Below are positions 53,555 through 61,972 of a stretch of 64,000 nucleotides of DNA, one piece after another; position 1 is the stretch's first letter; every line of letters begins with the position of its first letter. The notes under the pieces were generated by a model. That model saw only the letters and a list, made by a program, of their open reading frames with translations. It was not told where the DNA came from and did no database searches. The position numbers and the translations under genes are program-made. The DNA comes from RYN-230 sp963813975 (GTDB lineage: Bacteria > Actinomycetota > Actinomycetes > Streptosporangiales > Streptosporangiaceae), in contig CAWFAP010000001.1 in NCBI GenBank assembly GCA_963813975.1, positions 1 to 64,000 of the forward strand, read 5' to 3'.

Positions 53555-54763
53555 ATGACTGGACTGAGGTTTGCCTTAATCCCGGCAGTCTCCGCGGTCG
53601 TGCTCGGGCTGAGCGCGTCTGCCAGCGCCGCAGGCACAAGCACCAGCTCGGGAACTGTCACCTCGGGTACAGCGGGTGCAAGCAGCGCCGCCAACTGTCT
53701 CGCGCACGTCGTCGGCGGCAACTCGTATGACTACTACACGGCGGGCTGCACCGGTCACGACGAGCCGGAGCTCGATCCTGTCTCGTCCGCACCGGGCTCC
53801 GCGCGGAACATCACGTGGCGCGCTGTCCTGCCGGCAGACGGGAGGTTCCCGGTGTCGAGCGTCGGGCCCACGTTCTGGTTCGGCGGCACGGTCAAGGACA
53901 CGAACCCGCAGAAGATCGGCGGCGAGGGGTTCCTGGAGCTGCAGTTCTACCCGGACTCGTTTACCACGCGGTGCACCCCGAACGGCGGCTTCCAGGTCAA
54001 GCACGAGGCCGACGTATACACGGCGTGCTCACCCGTCTGGACGATCAAGAAGCGGAAGGGCAATATCATCGAGCCGGCCGCGTTCAACGGCATGCTCAAG
54101 GACGCGGCAAGATCGGGTCCGTTCGTCATGCATGCCCGCGACATCGTCAACGTGCACATTTGGGCCCCGTCGCCGGACGCAGCCTACCGGGAGCAGGTCA
54201 CGGACGAAACCAGCGGGAAGACGTCGAGCGTGCTCGTGCTCAACAGTCCGGGCGACGGCCCGCTGACGCCCGAGTTCAGCACACAGCAGATCGGCAACGC
54301 GCTTGACTGGGGCAGCGTCTGGGATACGCCGATGGCTTTTGTGTACGAGATCGGCCACTCGGACCTCTACGGCCACCATCCCGGCCAGTTCTGCATCCCG
54401 GGCCAGACGTTTTGCGGCTCGTTCAACAACGACAACTGGGCCGGCCAGCGGCCGATCCGGATCCTCAACGCCACCTTCGGTGACGGCTCGCACCCGCGGA
54501 ACTGGGCCGTGGTCTCCGACACCGGCGGCAAGGCCGAGGTACTCGGCCACTCGTTCGTCGGCCCGACCCACTGCACGAAGTACGGCGGCCCGTACTGCAT
54601 CTACCCGTGGTACTCGTGGGACGGGAGGGCCTTCAACTACGGCGTCAACTACCCCAATACGGTCGAGAGACTCGGCCAGGCAAACCAGTTCCAGAAGAAG
54701 CCGACGTGTCCGGAGGACGGCGTCTTCCCGGGAAACACCTACTGCGACGCGATCGTCCGGTAG
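53555..54763 (+). CDS. Secreted protein of unknown function
   Basis: 402 aa from ATG 53555 with GGAAGGAGA at 53542-53550. Signal peptide: MTGLRFALIPAVSAVVLGLSA, cleavage near ASA (about 26). The mature chain is rich in Trp, Gly and Cys (at least ten Cys), with PTFWFGGTV, ELQFYPDS, CSPVWTIKKRKGN, VYEIGHSDLYGHHPGQFCIPG and PYCIYPWYSWDG. It looks like a beta-rich extracellular protein stabilised by disulfides; I do not recognise the family. A strong terminator follows directly. Could be an enzyme or a cell-surface protein; no partner gene is evident. Confidence 0.8.
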   Translation: MTGLRFALIPAVSAVVLGLSASASAAGTSTSSGTVTSGTAGASSAANCLAHVVGGNSYDYYTAGCTGHDEPELDPVSSAPGSARNITWRAVLPADGRFPVSSVGPTFWFGGTVKDTNPQKIGGEGFLELQFYPDSFTTRCTPNGGFQVKHEADVYTACSPVWTIKKRKGNIIEPAAFNGMLKDAARSGPFVMHARDIVNVHIWAPSPDAAYREQVTDETSGKTSSVLVLNSPGDGPLTPEFSTQQIGNALDWGSVWDTPMAFVYEIGHSDLYGHHPGQFCIPGQTFCGSFNNDNWAGQRPIRILNATFGDGSHPRNWAVVSDTGGKAEVLGHSFVGPTHCTKYGGPYCIYPWYSWDGRAFNYGVNYPNTVERLGQANQFQKKPTCPEDGVFPGNTYCDAIVR

Positions 54764-54773
54764 CTAGCAGAGA

Positions 54774-54812
54774 GACGACGAGGCGGACACCGGCAATGTC
54801 CGCCTCGTCGTC
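54774..54812 (+). terminator. Strong hairpin terminator
   Basis: A perfect 16-bp stem (54774-54789 with 54797-54812) with a 7-nt loop, 11 nt after the stop of the secreted protein gene. No T-tract. Confidence 0.8.
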
Positions 54813-54998
54813 AATCCTCGGATCGATGAAGCACTGCGGGCCAGTCGGTGCCGCGGGCTAGGTCGGGCCGAGTGGCGTAACCGGTGGATGCTTTGCAGTC
54901 AAAGCCCCGCGGCGTAATACGCCGCCCGGGGTCGCTCTTGAGAACCGCCAGGGCGGTCCTCCTGGCTCGGAGTCCACACCCTGGACCATCCGGCCAAA

Positions 54999-55200
54999 CA
55001 GCACCCTCGGCCAGAACCAGACCCTGATCGAGCACTGGAACGGCACCGACTGGAGGGTGGTGCCCAGCCGCAACCCGGGGACCGGCGGCGACGGCGACCA
55101 TCTGAACGCGGTGACTGCCATCTCCTCCACCAGCGCATGGGCGGTCGGGGACACCTACAACGGCGAGAAGTCCAAGACCCTCTCCCTGCACTGCTGCTGA
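54999..55200 (+). pseudogene. 3' fragment of a secreted repeat protein
   Basis: About 66 residues: NQTLIEHWNGTDWRVVPSRNPG then HLNAVTAISSTSAWAVGDTYNG and a stop at 55198-55200. The HWNG-T-x-W-x-VVPS and AWAVG units are typical of large secreted propeller-like repeat proteins in soil actinomycetes. The remaining repeats and the signal peptide are missing, so this is a tail end only. Confidence 0.65.
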
Positions 55201-55351
55201 CAGGGCTTCTCGGGCCCAGCCGATCACCGGCACCCACAGGGCCGGCCGGAGTCCTCACAACGACTGCGAAGCAACAGCGCTAACGGTTGACAGGCCGCCC
55301 GGGCACACGCCGGGACCCACATTCCAGTCCGAGCGCCGCTGCGCTGACCAT

Positions 55352-55501
55352 TCACAGCTGATTGCCACCGAACCTGACATCGTCGCCGATGCTGGCGTTA
55401 CCGACGCAGACCAGCCGCCCCAGCGGGGCGAGGACATTGATGCTGGCGGGCGCAGCGACCCCGCCGACCGGATCGACGATGACGTCGAAAAGGTCAAGGT
55501 T
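55352..55501 (-). pseudogene. Fragment of a zinc-type/quinone oxidoreductase
   Basis: Some 49 residues: LFDVIVDPVGGVAAPASINVLAPLGRLVCVGNAS, the end of the Rossmann domain of MDR quinone oxidoreductases. The rest of the gene is absent on both sides and there is no start. Inactive remnant. Confidence 0.65.
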
Positions 55502-55623
55502 CCCCGCTGGAGACGGCTGTGGTGAAGCCGCAGTCAACAGGACCTGGTCATACTCGCAGCCCAGGGCACTATCTCAGGCTCTTCCGCTGACCAGAACCAG
55601 CCCAGGCCAGGATCACGTCGCGG

Positions 55624-56063
55624 TCACCGCCCGCCCGCCTGGCCCGGTAGCTCGCGGACCGCCGGCCACGCCCAGCAGGGCTGCCTGGCGGGCGCTGCTT
55701 CCTCCGCCACCGCCTCCTTTCCCGGCGGGACCGCGCCGCGCCAGGGCCACAGCACGCCAGCCAGACCCACGCTGGCGCCGTTACCGATGACCCACACGAA
55801 CCAGGGCATGCTGGCCGAACGTCCCGCGGATGGGGACAGGCAATACAGCAGCTCGGCCAGCGACACCGTCATGACGGCGATCGAGGCCCATTCCCGGCGG
55901 CGCAGACAGGAACCGAAAGCCCGGGAAGCCACGATCATGATTGCCGGCAGCTCCAGCACCGGGACTGATTCGACCGTAGCCAGCTGCCCGTTGCCCAGGG
56001 CCGCGGCCTGAAGCAGGAAACCACGGTGCTCGCGAGGATCCCGGCCAGAAGGCAGCTCAGCAT
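55624..56063 (-). pseudogene. Truncated DMT-type (EamA-like) membrane protein
   Basis: Two frames join: from ATG 56063 LSCLLAGILAS, then after a shift near 56025 GFLLQAAALGNGQLATVESVPVLELPAIMIVASRAFG, RREWASIAVMTVSLAELLYCLSPS and a last helix. This is the C-terminal half of a drug/metabolite-type transporter. The rest was lost. An intact but not closely similar DMT gene begins 390 bp to the right on the other strand. Confidence 0.62.
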
Positions 56064-56452
56064 GCGCTTCCCTAACGGTCATATCGTGAGACGGCTGCTC
56101 GGGCAGCCGCATCTCTCCTGTGAGGCCTTCCAAACCCTGTCGCCGCCTGAGCACGGCACAGGTCATGACGCGGCCGGTGAGGTTGCGTTCTGGACGGCCT
56201 TGGGCATACTGGAGTAGCCGTCACGGCCCCGCCCAGATTCCGCGGGTTGTCCGTCACGTCAACGCTTGTCACGCGCCCCCGGCAGCATGCTGGAGTGGCC
56301 CCTCCTGACCGCAGTCGGCTGAGATTTGGCACTGCTGGCCGGGAGACCTCCGTGATCCTAATGTGCTTCGCCCTGCTGCTCCCCCGAGGCCCACGCGGGG
56401 CTGATGAACGTCTGGGCCAGACCGACCTGCAGCCGCACAGTTAGCCGGCCTC
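56064..56452. other. Gene-free stretch
   Basis: About 390 bp with no supported gene; possible promoter of the DMT gene, but no clear boxes. Confidence 0.4.
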
Positions 56453-57418
56453 ATGGAGTACCTGCTCGCTGCGCTGGCCGCGGCGCTCCTCGGGACGGGC
56501 TTTGTCCTTCAGCAGGACGCAGCCCAGCAAGCGCCGCAGGCTCATTTTCTGCACGCCCGGCTACTGGCCGATCTGATCAGCCGGCCCCGGTGGCTGACGG
56601 GACTGGCCGCCATGGTGGCGGGTGAGCTCCTCTCAGGATGGGTCGTCGGTCATATGGTGCTGGCTCTTTACGAGCCGCTGCTGGCTACGAACCTTCTTTT
56701 CGCTCTCCTGCTCGCCGTTCCCGTGTCGGGGCAACGCTTGCACAAAGCTGAAGTCGCGGGAGCACTGATCCTGGTGGCAGGAGTGACGACGCTGTCACTG
56801 GCGAGTTCGGTACGTTCTCCCGCCGTGTACGTCGGATCACCGGCCTACTGGCCGTTCGCGGCCGGCGCGGTGGTGGTCCTCGCCGGCGTTTCCGCCGAAC
56901 TGGGCCGCAGGCGCTCAGCTGATCAGCGGGCTATCTTGACCGGGATAAGCGCTGGCCTGGTGTTCGGGATCGCGGATGCGCTGACCCGGCGAGCGGTCCA
57001 GATGCTGGACACTGGTCACTTCTCCCCGCTGCTGACGGGCTGGCCTGGGTACTCGGCGATAGCTGTGAGCGTGATGGGGCTGTGGCTCATGGAGAGCGCC
57101 TTCAACGCCGCCCCGCTGCGCGCATCGCTGCCGGCCATTACCGCGGCTGAGCCGCTGTCCGGGATGGTGCTGGGCGTCGTCGTCTTCCGCGCCAGCGTGC
57201 ACGTGTCCCCCGGGAGCATCGCGCTCGAGGCCTTCGGGCTGCTCGCGCTCCTCATCGGCGTCATCATGGTCGCCCGGGCCCCGGCGCTGGCGCGGCTGCG
57301 CAGCCTGCACCCCCCGCGCCACGGCGGCCTGGGCCAGCCACCGTACCGGAAGGCGCCCCCGCCTCCGGATAGCAGCCGGAGACCATCCCGGTTACAGCGA
57401 GCCAACCGTTGGGGATAG
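56453..57418 (+). CDS. DMT superfamily (EamA-like) exporter
   Basis: 321 aa, ATG 56453. Nine to ten helices in the actinobacterial DMT plan: LLAALAAALLGTGFVLQQDAAQQAP at the start (the FxLQxxA motif), ALYEPLLATNLLFALLLAVPVSG, LILVAGVTTLSLASSV, then a second half with AITAAEPLSGMVLGVVVF. Ends in a charged Pro/Arg-rich tail. Probably exports small metabolites; substrate unknown. The decarboxylase gene begins 34 nt after its stop in the same direction, so the two may be co-transcribed, which hints at export of the amine product. Confidence 0.86.
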   Translation: MEYLLAALAAALLGTGFVLQQDAAQQAPQAHFLHARLLADLISRPRWLTGLAAMVAGELLSGWVVGHMVLALYEPLLATNLLFALLLAVPVSGQRLHKAEVAGALILVAGVTTLSLASSVRSPAVYVGSPAYWPFAAGAVVVLAGVSAELGRRRSADQRAILTGISAGLVFGIADALTRRAVQMLDTGHFSPLLTGWPGYSAIAVSVMGLWLMESAFNAAPLRASLPAITAAEPLSGMVLGVVVFRASVHVSPGSIALEAFGLLALLIGVIMVARAPALARLRSLHPPRHGGLGQPPYRKAPPPPDSSRRPSRLQRANRWG

Positions 57419-57451
57419 AAAGCGTTCCCGCTTCGGGAGGCGTGCGACGGG

Positions 57452-58744
57452 ATGGGAGGTGCGGCCGGTACGTTTCTTCCTGTGACGACTCTTCCCCATG
57501 CTGTGGACGTGCGGCGCCGCGCCGGCTGGCTTCCCGAAGAACAGGACGACCTGGAGGCATGGCTCGCCGGCCACCGCGAGCGGGTCGAGGCCCGGGGCGG
57601 GCAGGTGGCGCTCCATCCTGTGCTCACCGAGTTCCAGGAGCTGATGGACACCGATCCTGTCGTGCGCATGTACATCAATCAGATGATCGCCCAGGTGCCG
57701 AGCACCAAGCCGTACCGCAAGCGGCACCTGGACAGCGTGGAGCAATTGCTGCGCCTGATCAACGAGGTGCTGACCATGGCGCCCGAGTTCGGCGGCTCGA
57801 TGGTGGCCACGCCGCTCGGCGCGATCCTCGACTGGACGATGGGGACACCAGCCGGCTTCGCCGCCTTCCGCGACCCGCGGGTCAACGCAATGCTCAAGAA
57901 GATTCTGAACGCCTGGTGTGAATTCCTCAGCACCAGCGACTCGCTCTATGTGCTCAACGATTCGCCGACCGGCTGGAAATCCGCCGAGGCCCAGCGCACG
58001 GTCGGCATCGGGCAGTACGAGCACGATCCGCAGGACGAGCACTGGGGCTTTACCTCATGGAACGACTTCTTCACCCGGCGCTTCAAGAACGGCCAGCGTC
58101 CGGTGGCCTCCCCGGACGACGACAAGGTGATCGTCAGCGCCTGCGAGTCCACGCCCTACGGCATCAGCACAGACGTCAAACGCCAGGATCGCTTCTGGAT
58201 CAAGAGCCAGCCCTATTCGCTTCAGGACATACTGGCCAATGACGACTCGGCCGATCAGTTCGTCGGCGGGACCGTCTACCAGGCCTTCCTGAGCGCGACC
58301 AACTACCACCGTTGGCACAGCCCGGTGGCCGGGACGATCGTGCGCGCGTTCGTCCAGGAGGGCACGTACTACTCGGAGGCCGACTCCGAAGGCGCCGACG
58401 CGGTCGAGCCCATGAACTCGCAGTCCTACCTGGCTCACGTCGCGGCCCGGGCCGTCATCCTCATCGAGGCCGACGACCCCGTCATCGGACTGATGGCGTT
58501 TGTGCCGGTCGGCATGTCAGAGGTTTCCTCGTGCATGATCGACCCGAAGGTGACGCCCGGCTACCACGTCGGAAAAGGTGAGGAACTCGGTCACTTCCAA
58601 TACGGCGGCTCGACTCACTGCCTCATCTTCCGTCCCGGTGCGATCGCCGAGTTCACCCTCACGGCAATTCCCCAGCCGCACGACCCTAAGGCACCGCTGA
58701 TGGTCGTCCGCTCGAAGCTCGCCATCGCCAACACCGCGGCCTGA
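57452..58744 (+). CDS. PSD-family decarboxylase, PsiD-like
   Basis: 430 aa, ATG 57452 with GGGAGG at 57435-57440. Residues about 30-180 form the PSDC-type associated domain (HPVLTEFQELMDTDPVVRMY; WTMGTPAGFAAFRDPRVNAML), and about 195-425 the phosphatidylserine decarboxylase fold with WNDFFTRRFKNGQRPV, ATNYHRWHSPVAGTIV and, near the end, YGGSTHCLIF, whose Ser is the expected self-cleavage site that forms the pyruvoyl group. Enzymes with this domain pair, such as fungal PsiD, decarboxylate free aromatic amino acids rather than lipids. No lipid-type membrane anchor is present. Confidence 0.88.
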   Translation: MGGAAGTFLPVTTLPHAVDVRRRAGWLPEEQDDLEAWLAGHRERVEARGGQVALHPVLTEFQELMDTDPVVRMYINQMIAQVPSTKPYRKRHLDSVEQLLRLINEVLTMAPEFGGSMVATPLGAILDWTMGTPAGFAAFRDPRVNAMLKKILNAWCEFLSTSDSLYVLNDSPTGWKSAEAQRTVGIGQYEHDPQDEHWGFTSWNDFFTRRFKNGQRPVASPDDDKVIVSACESTPYGISTDVKRQDRFWIKSQPYSLQDILANDDSADQFVGGTVYQAFLSATNYHRWHSPVAGTIVRAFVQEGTYYSEADSEGADAVEPMNSQSYLAHVAARAVILIEADDPVIGLMAFVPVGMSEVSSCMIDPKVTPGYHVGKGEELGHFQYGGSTHCLIFRPGAIAEFTLTAIPQPHDPKAPLMVVRSKLAIANTAA

Positions 58745-58844
58745 GCGTGCCGGTGACGAGAGGGCCGGAGAGTCACGACTGGCTGGCTACGATGGTCACG
58801 GCAGCCGGGTGCCGAGCCGGCGAGGAATCCGGCCTGGCCAGCCC

Positions 58845-59085
58845 TTCGCTGGATCGCCCGCGGGGGAACTGGCGCGGTTGCCGCGGTCGGGATGGTGGTC
58901 GGCTCCTGGCTCTTCATCCCGGCATCAAGCGCGCAGGTCGCCGGAGCGGGTAATTCGCGGGCGGGCGGTCCAGGGGCAGCAGTGGAGTGGGCCGGTTTCG
59001 CCGGGAACGCACAGCACACGGCCGTCGCCCGAAAGCGGCCTCAGCCGTTCCGCCGGATCCGCTGGAGGGCATTGGTACCGCCGCC
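58845..59085 (+). pseudogene. 5' fragment of a PQQ-like propeller protein (tentative)
   Basis: A frame reading GTGAVAAVGMVVGSWLFIPASSAQ (a signal-like helix), a linker, then EWAGFAGNAQHTAVA and RRIRW, the usual start of secreted pyrroloquinoline-quinone-like propellers. It then merges with unrelated sequence and the 59141 repeat. Weak evidence. Confidence 0.35.
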
Positions 59086-59140
59086 GTGGGCGCCCTGGTC
59101 GGCCGCCTGGCGGCCATGCCGGGGATCCGCCGGCTGGCCG

Positions 59141-59215
59141 CCAGCCCAGTCTGGCAGTCCACCCGGGGGAAGAGACCTGGAGGTCGTGAGAGCCTGGGCC
59201 GGTGCTGAAGCTGCT
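59141..59215 (+). repeat. 75-bp promoter-region repeat, copy 2 (MntP leader ghost)
   Basis: Matches 48621-48695 at 68 of 75 positions, down to the GTG start and first codons (VLKLL) of MntP, after which the frame leaves the gene. No CDF gene on its left. Confidence 0.75.
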
Positions 59216-59274
59216 ATCGGCCTGCTGGCCGCAGGCTGCGGGAGCAGCGCCCCAAGCCCAAGCCCGTCACCCCC

Positions 59275-59405
59275 GCTAGTTTGAGCAGTTCGCCCTGGAT
59301 CCGCTGGTATCGCCAGCTGGTGTTCTCGGCGGCAAGCCGCTCGATCAGCGCGGCGATCTCGGCGCTGACAGGTGGCCGGCCCGTCCGGGGTTGTGGGTTT
59401 CGTGA
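59275..59405 (-). mobile_element. Transposase fragment related to the 28846-29928 type
   Basis: Reads on the minus strand GRPPVSAEIAALIERLAAEN then SWRYQRIQGELLKLAG, matching the second HTH region of rve-type transposases (compare GRPATRRNIQALVRRLAREN and WGYRRIHGELAGLG at 28846-29928). Only about 45 residues remain. Confidence 0.68.
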
Positions 59406-59416
59406 CCTATAGACCC

Positions 59417-59979
59417 CTATAGACCACTGAGTGATAGGCCGGAGATGTTGACAGGCCCCGCTACGAGAACGTGGCGGACGAAGACGAACCCCAATGCCGG
59501 CTCCCCGGCCTCACGCTGTTCAAGCAGGTAGACGAGGTGGAGTTGGGGTACATCGGCGAGTTCCTCATAGGTCAACGGGTCGAAAGGTGCGAACTCGCCT
59601 TCTAGCGGCGTCGCTGGAACGTTCTGGCCGGGGCGGCTGTTAAGCCAAATGAGAGCGGCTGTCATAGATGACTGCGTCGCGCCCCACGAGCCGCTCGACT
59701 GGGATGCGGACGACCCTTCGCTCCAGGAGTCCAGAGAACGCCACACCGAGCCTCCGTCGGGCGGCCACGAGATACACCGGATCCAGGGCGGCCAGGTTGA
59801 CCGTGTCAACCCCAAGCGACGCCAAGGTAGGGGACCACGAAGGTCAGGACTGACTCCCTCCCCTCCCACTTGGGTCGCTCCCGCTCGTAGATGTCGGGAT
59901 GTTTGTCGCGCAAGCGGTGCAGAGGGTAAAGCGTTGTTCCGCGAAAGTCATGGGCGCAGAGGTGGTAGACGAATGGCAT
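59417..59979 (-). pseudogene. Frameshifted conserved protein of unknown function
   Basis: From ATG 59979 the pieces read in three frames: MPFVYHLCAHDFRGTTLY, PDIYERERPKWEGRESVLTF (to about 59815), then DTVNLAALDPVYLVAARRR and LLERRVVRIPVERLVGRDAV (to about 59657), then NVPATPLEGEFAPFDPLTYEELADVPQLHLVYLL and FVFVRHVLVAGPVNISGL, stop 59417. About 187 residues in all, two frame changes. It looks like a single small cytosolic protein, family not known to me; standard gene calling splits it into shadows. Confidence 0.55.
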
Positions 59980-60148
59980 CCCCACAGGGTAGAGGTGCCA
60001 ACCGCGGCTGCGACCAGCGACGTATCGACCGATCTCGTGCGAGTCGGCTGTTCTGCCAATCCGAAGGCAGCCACCATCGAGTCGGCGGTCTGCGTGTCTG
60101 CCGGTCCTGACTCTGGGCGCCAGCGCGCTTGTGCTGGCGCCCAGAAAG

Positions 60149-60874
60149 TTAGGTCAGCGGGGCGGCCCTGGCGACGTAGGTGGATACGATGCAGGTGGCG
60201 TGACGGTCGAGAGAGACCGGGCCGATCGTAGCGCATGGTCGTACGCGGGTCGGCGTGCGACGCTGCTTCCTGCACGTCGCGCAGCGGCACCCCGGCGTCG
60301 AGGGCGGCGGGGATGAACGCGTGTCGCAGCGTGTGCGGACCGATCGGCTTGACGGCGCACGGCCCGGCGGGCGACGCGGCAGACGATACCAGCCGGCCAT
60401 GCGGTCGAGACGGCGGCCGTCGCCGGGAGGTGAAGACCGGCCCGCGCGGCCCGTTTGCTGACGGCCAGGTCAACTGCGCGGGCGGTGCGGGGCGCGGGGG
60501 GATAGTGACGGTCTTGCCGCCCTTGCGGACGATGGCGAGGGTCCGATGGCCCAGCTCGACGCCGAGGGCCTCGATCTCCGCGCCGATCGCCTCCGACATC
60601 CGCAGTCCGTTCAGCGCCAACAGCGGGATCAAGGCGTGCTCAGCGGCCGGGCCGAGGCCGGCGGAGACGAGGAGCGCGCCGACCTCGTTGCGGGCCAAGC
60701 CGATGGCGTGGGACTCGTAGTCGATCCTGGGCCGGCGGGATATGGACTGCGGGCGAATGGCGATGAGGCGTTCTTCTTCGCGTAACGGTAAGAGCCGGTC
60801 ACGCTGCACAGCTGTCGGGCGATCGTGGCCGTCGCCCGACTATTGGCTTCGAGCTCGCGACCGAAGGTCTGCAT
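60149..60874 (-). pseudogene. Frameshifted tyrosine recombinase (XerC/D type)
   Basis: Pieces from right to left: TFGRELEANSRATATIARQLCSV (N-terminal SAM-like helix, near 60870), a frame change near 60790, then the catalytic domain ALNGLRMSEAIGAEIEAL (Arg), GKTVTIPP, PHTLRHAFIPAALDAGV (HxxR), ASHADPRTTMRYDR (His and Tyr), and after another frame change near 60220 VSLDRHATCIVSTYVARAA, stop 60149. A different recombinase from the one at 28164. All catalytic residues are still visible, but frameshifts disable it. About 900 bp left of att-like core D. Confidence 0.8.
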
Positions 60875-60949
60875 GTCGCTACCGCGACCGGCAGAGGGAA
60901 CGTGTCGCTATCGGTTCCTACATACGTGGCAGAACTGTAGCATGTTTGT

Positions 60950-61261
60950 ATGAGTTCGAAGCAGCGGATGTCGGCATCGGTGGATGCGGAGCTGGTAGCG
61001 GTGGCTCAGGAGGCGGTGGCCGCTGGGCAGGCGGAGAGCGTGAGCGCGTGGGTCAATGATGCGCTGCGGCTGAAGGCTGATCATGACCGGCGGCTGCGGG
61101 CACTAGATGAGTTCCTGGTGGGGTACGAAGCCGAGCATGGTGAGATCTCCGAGGAGGAGATGCGGGAGGCTGCCCGCAGTGCGCGCAGCCGGGCGGTCGT
61201 GGTGCGCGGCGCGCCGGCGTCCCGTCGCCAGGGTAAAGGCCGTGGCCAGGGTGCGGCCTGA
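60950..61261 (+). CDS. Ribbon-helix-helix-type antitoxin
   Basis: 103 aa. The start (ATG 60950) has no ribosome site, but TAGCAT (60938-60943) sits just upstream, so a leaderless transcript is likely. The N-terminus SSKQRMSASVDAELVAVAQEAV with SVSAWVNDALRLKAD resembles an RHH or CopG-like DNA-binding domain, followed by an acidic helix (EFLVGYEAEHGEISEEE) and a basic tail. It overlaps the toxin start by 1 nt (TGATG). Likely binds and neutralises the toxin and represses the operon. Confidence 0.85.
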   Translation: MSSKQRMSASVDAELVAVAQEAVAAGQAESVSAWVNDALRLKADHDRRLRALDEFLVGYEAEHGEISEEEMREAARSARSRAVVVRGAPASRRQGKGRGQGAA

Positions 61262-61638
61262 TGCTGGTCCTGGATGCGGGGGCGTTTGTCGCGGTGGAGC
61301 GCGGGGATCGCGGGGTGGTGGCGCTGGTGAAGCGGGAGCGGCTAGCGGGGCGGGTGCCGGTGACCAGCGGGGGAGTGGTCGCGCAGGTCTGGCGTGGTGG
61401 CCGTGGCCGCCAGGTGCCAGTCGCCGGGCTGCTTGCCGGGACCGATGTCGCAGCGATCGATGACCCGCTGGGGCGTCGGGCCGGGCTGCTGCTGGCCCGC
61501 AGCGGCCAGCGGGATGCGATTGATGCCACCGTGGTGTGCCTGGCCGCTGACGGCGACGATATTCTCACCTCTGATCCGGGCGACCTGAGAGTCCTGGCGG
61601 AAGCCGCTGATATCCACATCGACCTCATCCCTGTCTAG
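61261..61638 (+). CDS. PIN-domain toxin, second TA pair
   Basis: 125 aa from ATG 61261. PIN ribonuclease: Asp5 in LVLDAGAFVAVERG, Asp85/Asp88 in RDAIDATVVCLAA, and Asp105 in ILTSDPGDL; the middle position reads VTSGGVVAQVWRGG, a form common in actinomycete PIN proteins. It would cleave RNA when free of the antitoxin. This pair differs from the one at 27153-27781 in gene order partner and subfamily. It lies 60-200 bp left of att-like core D, so probably mobile-element cargo. Confidence 0.88.
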   Translation: MLVLDAGAFVAVERGDRGVVALVKRERLAGRVPVTSGGVVAQVWRGGRGRQVPVAGLLAGTDVAAIDDPLGRRAGLLLARSGQRDAIDATVVCLAADGDDILTSDPGDLRVLAEAADIHIDLIPV

Positions 61639-61700
61639 CTCTAGCCCAGCTGTGGCCTGCTCGTGGGCCATGGCGAGTCCGGTTGGTCGGCGCGGTGGGA

Positions 61701-61721
61701 GTACAGCATGGATGTACAGCA
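61701..61721 (+). repeat. GTACAGCA pair left of core D
   Basis: GTACAGCA at 61701-61708 and 61714-61721, 13 bp start to start and 80 bp left of the core, same side as at core C. The 100 bp up to the core is alignable with 27921-28028. Confidence 0.55.
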
Positions 61722-61800
61722 ACGTGTGCGGATTCCGGTGGACCGTGGAGTACTTGCACGGACGGTGACCGACGTGGGTGGACCAGCTGCCGCCAGGCAC

Positions 61801-61836
61801 GCAAGAGGTCAGCGGTTCGAGCTCGTTTAGCTCCAC
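61801..61836 (+). repeat. tRNA 3'-end fragment, copy D (att-like core)
   Basis: GCAAGAGGTCAGCGGTTCGAGC then CGTTTAGCTCCAC: the same core as copies A-C, but with two changes (TCG for CCG, TTT for CTT) that break T-arm pairing, and CAC for CAT just before. Oldest-looking of the four main copies. Confidence 0.78.
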
Positions 61837-61862
61837 GTTATTTCGCGCGCGTGTTCGATGAA

Positions 61863-61884
61863 AAGTGACTATCTCTAGTCACTT
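61863..61884. terminator. Perfect hairpin after core D
   Basis: AAGTGACTA (61863-61871), TCTC loop, TAGTCACTT (61876-61884). Nine perfect pairs; no T-tract, so it may be a binding site instead. Confidence 0.45.
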
Positions 61885-61972
61885 GGAACCTGCCCGGTGT
61901 GTGCCCTTGCGGGAAGATTCCAAAGGCTGACCGCATGCACGCGTGCATGCGGCCGGCCTCTGAATCGCGGGA

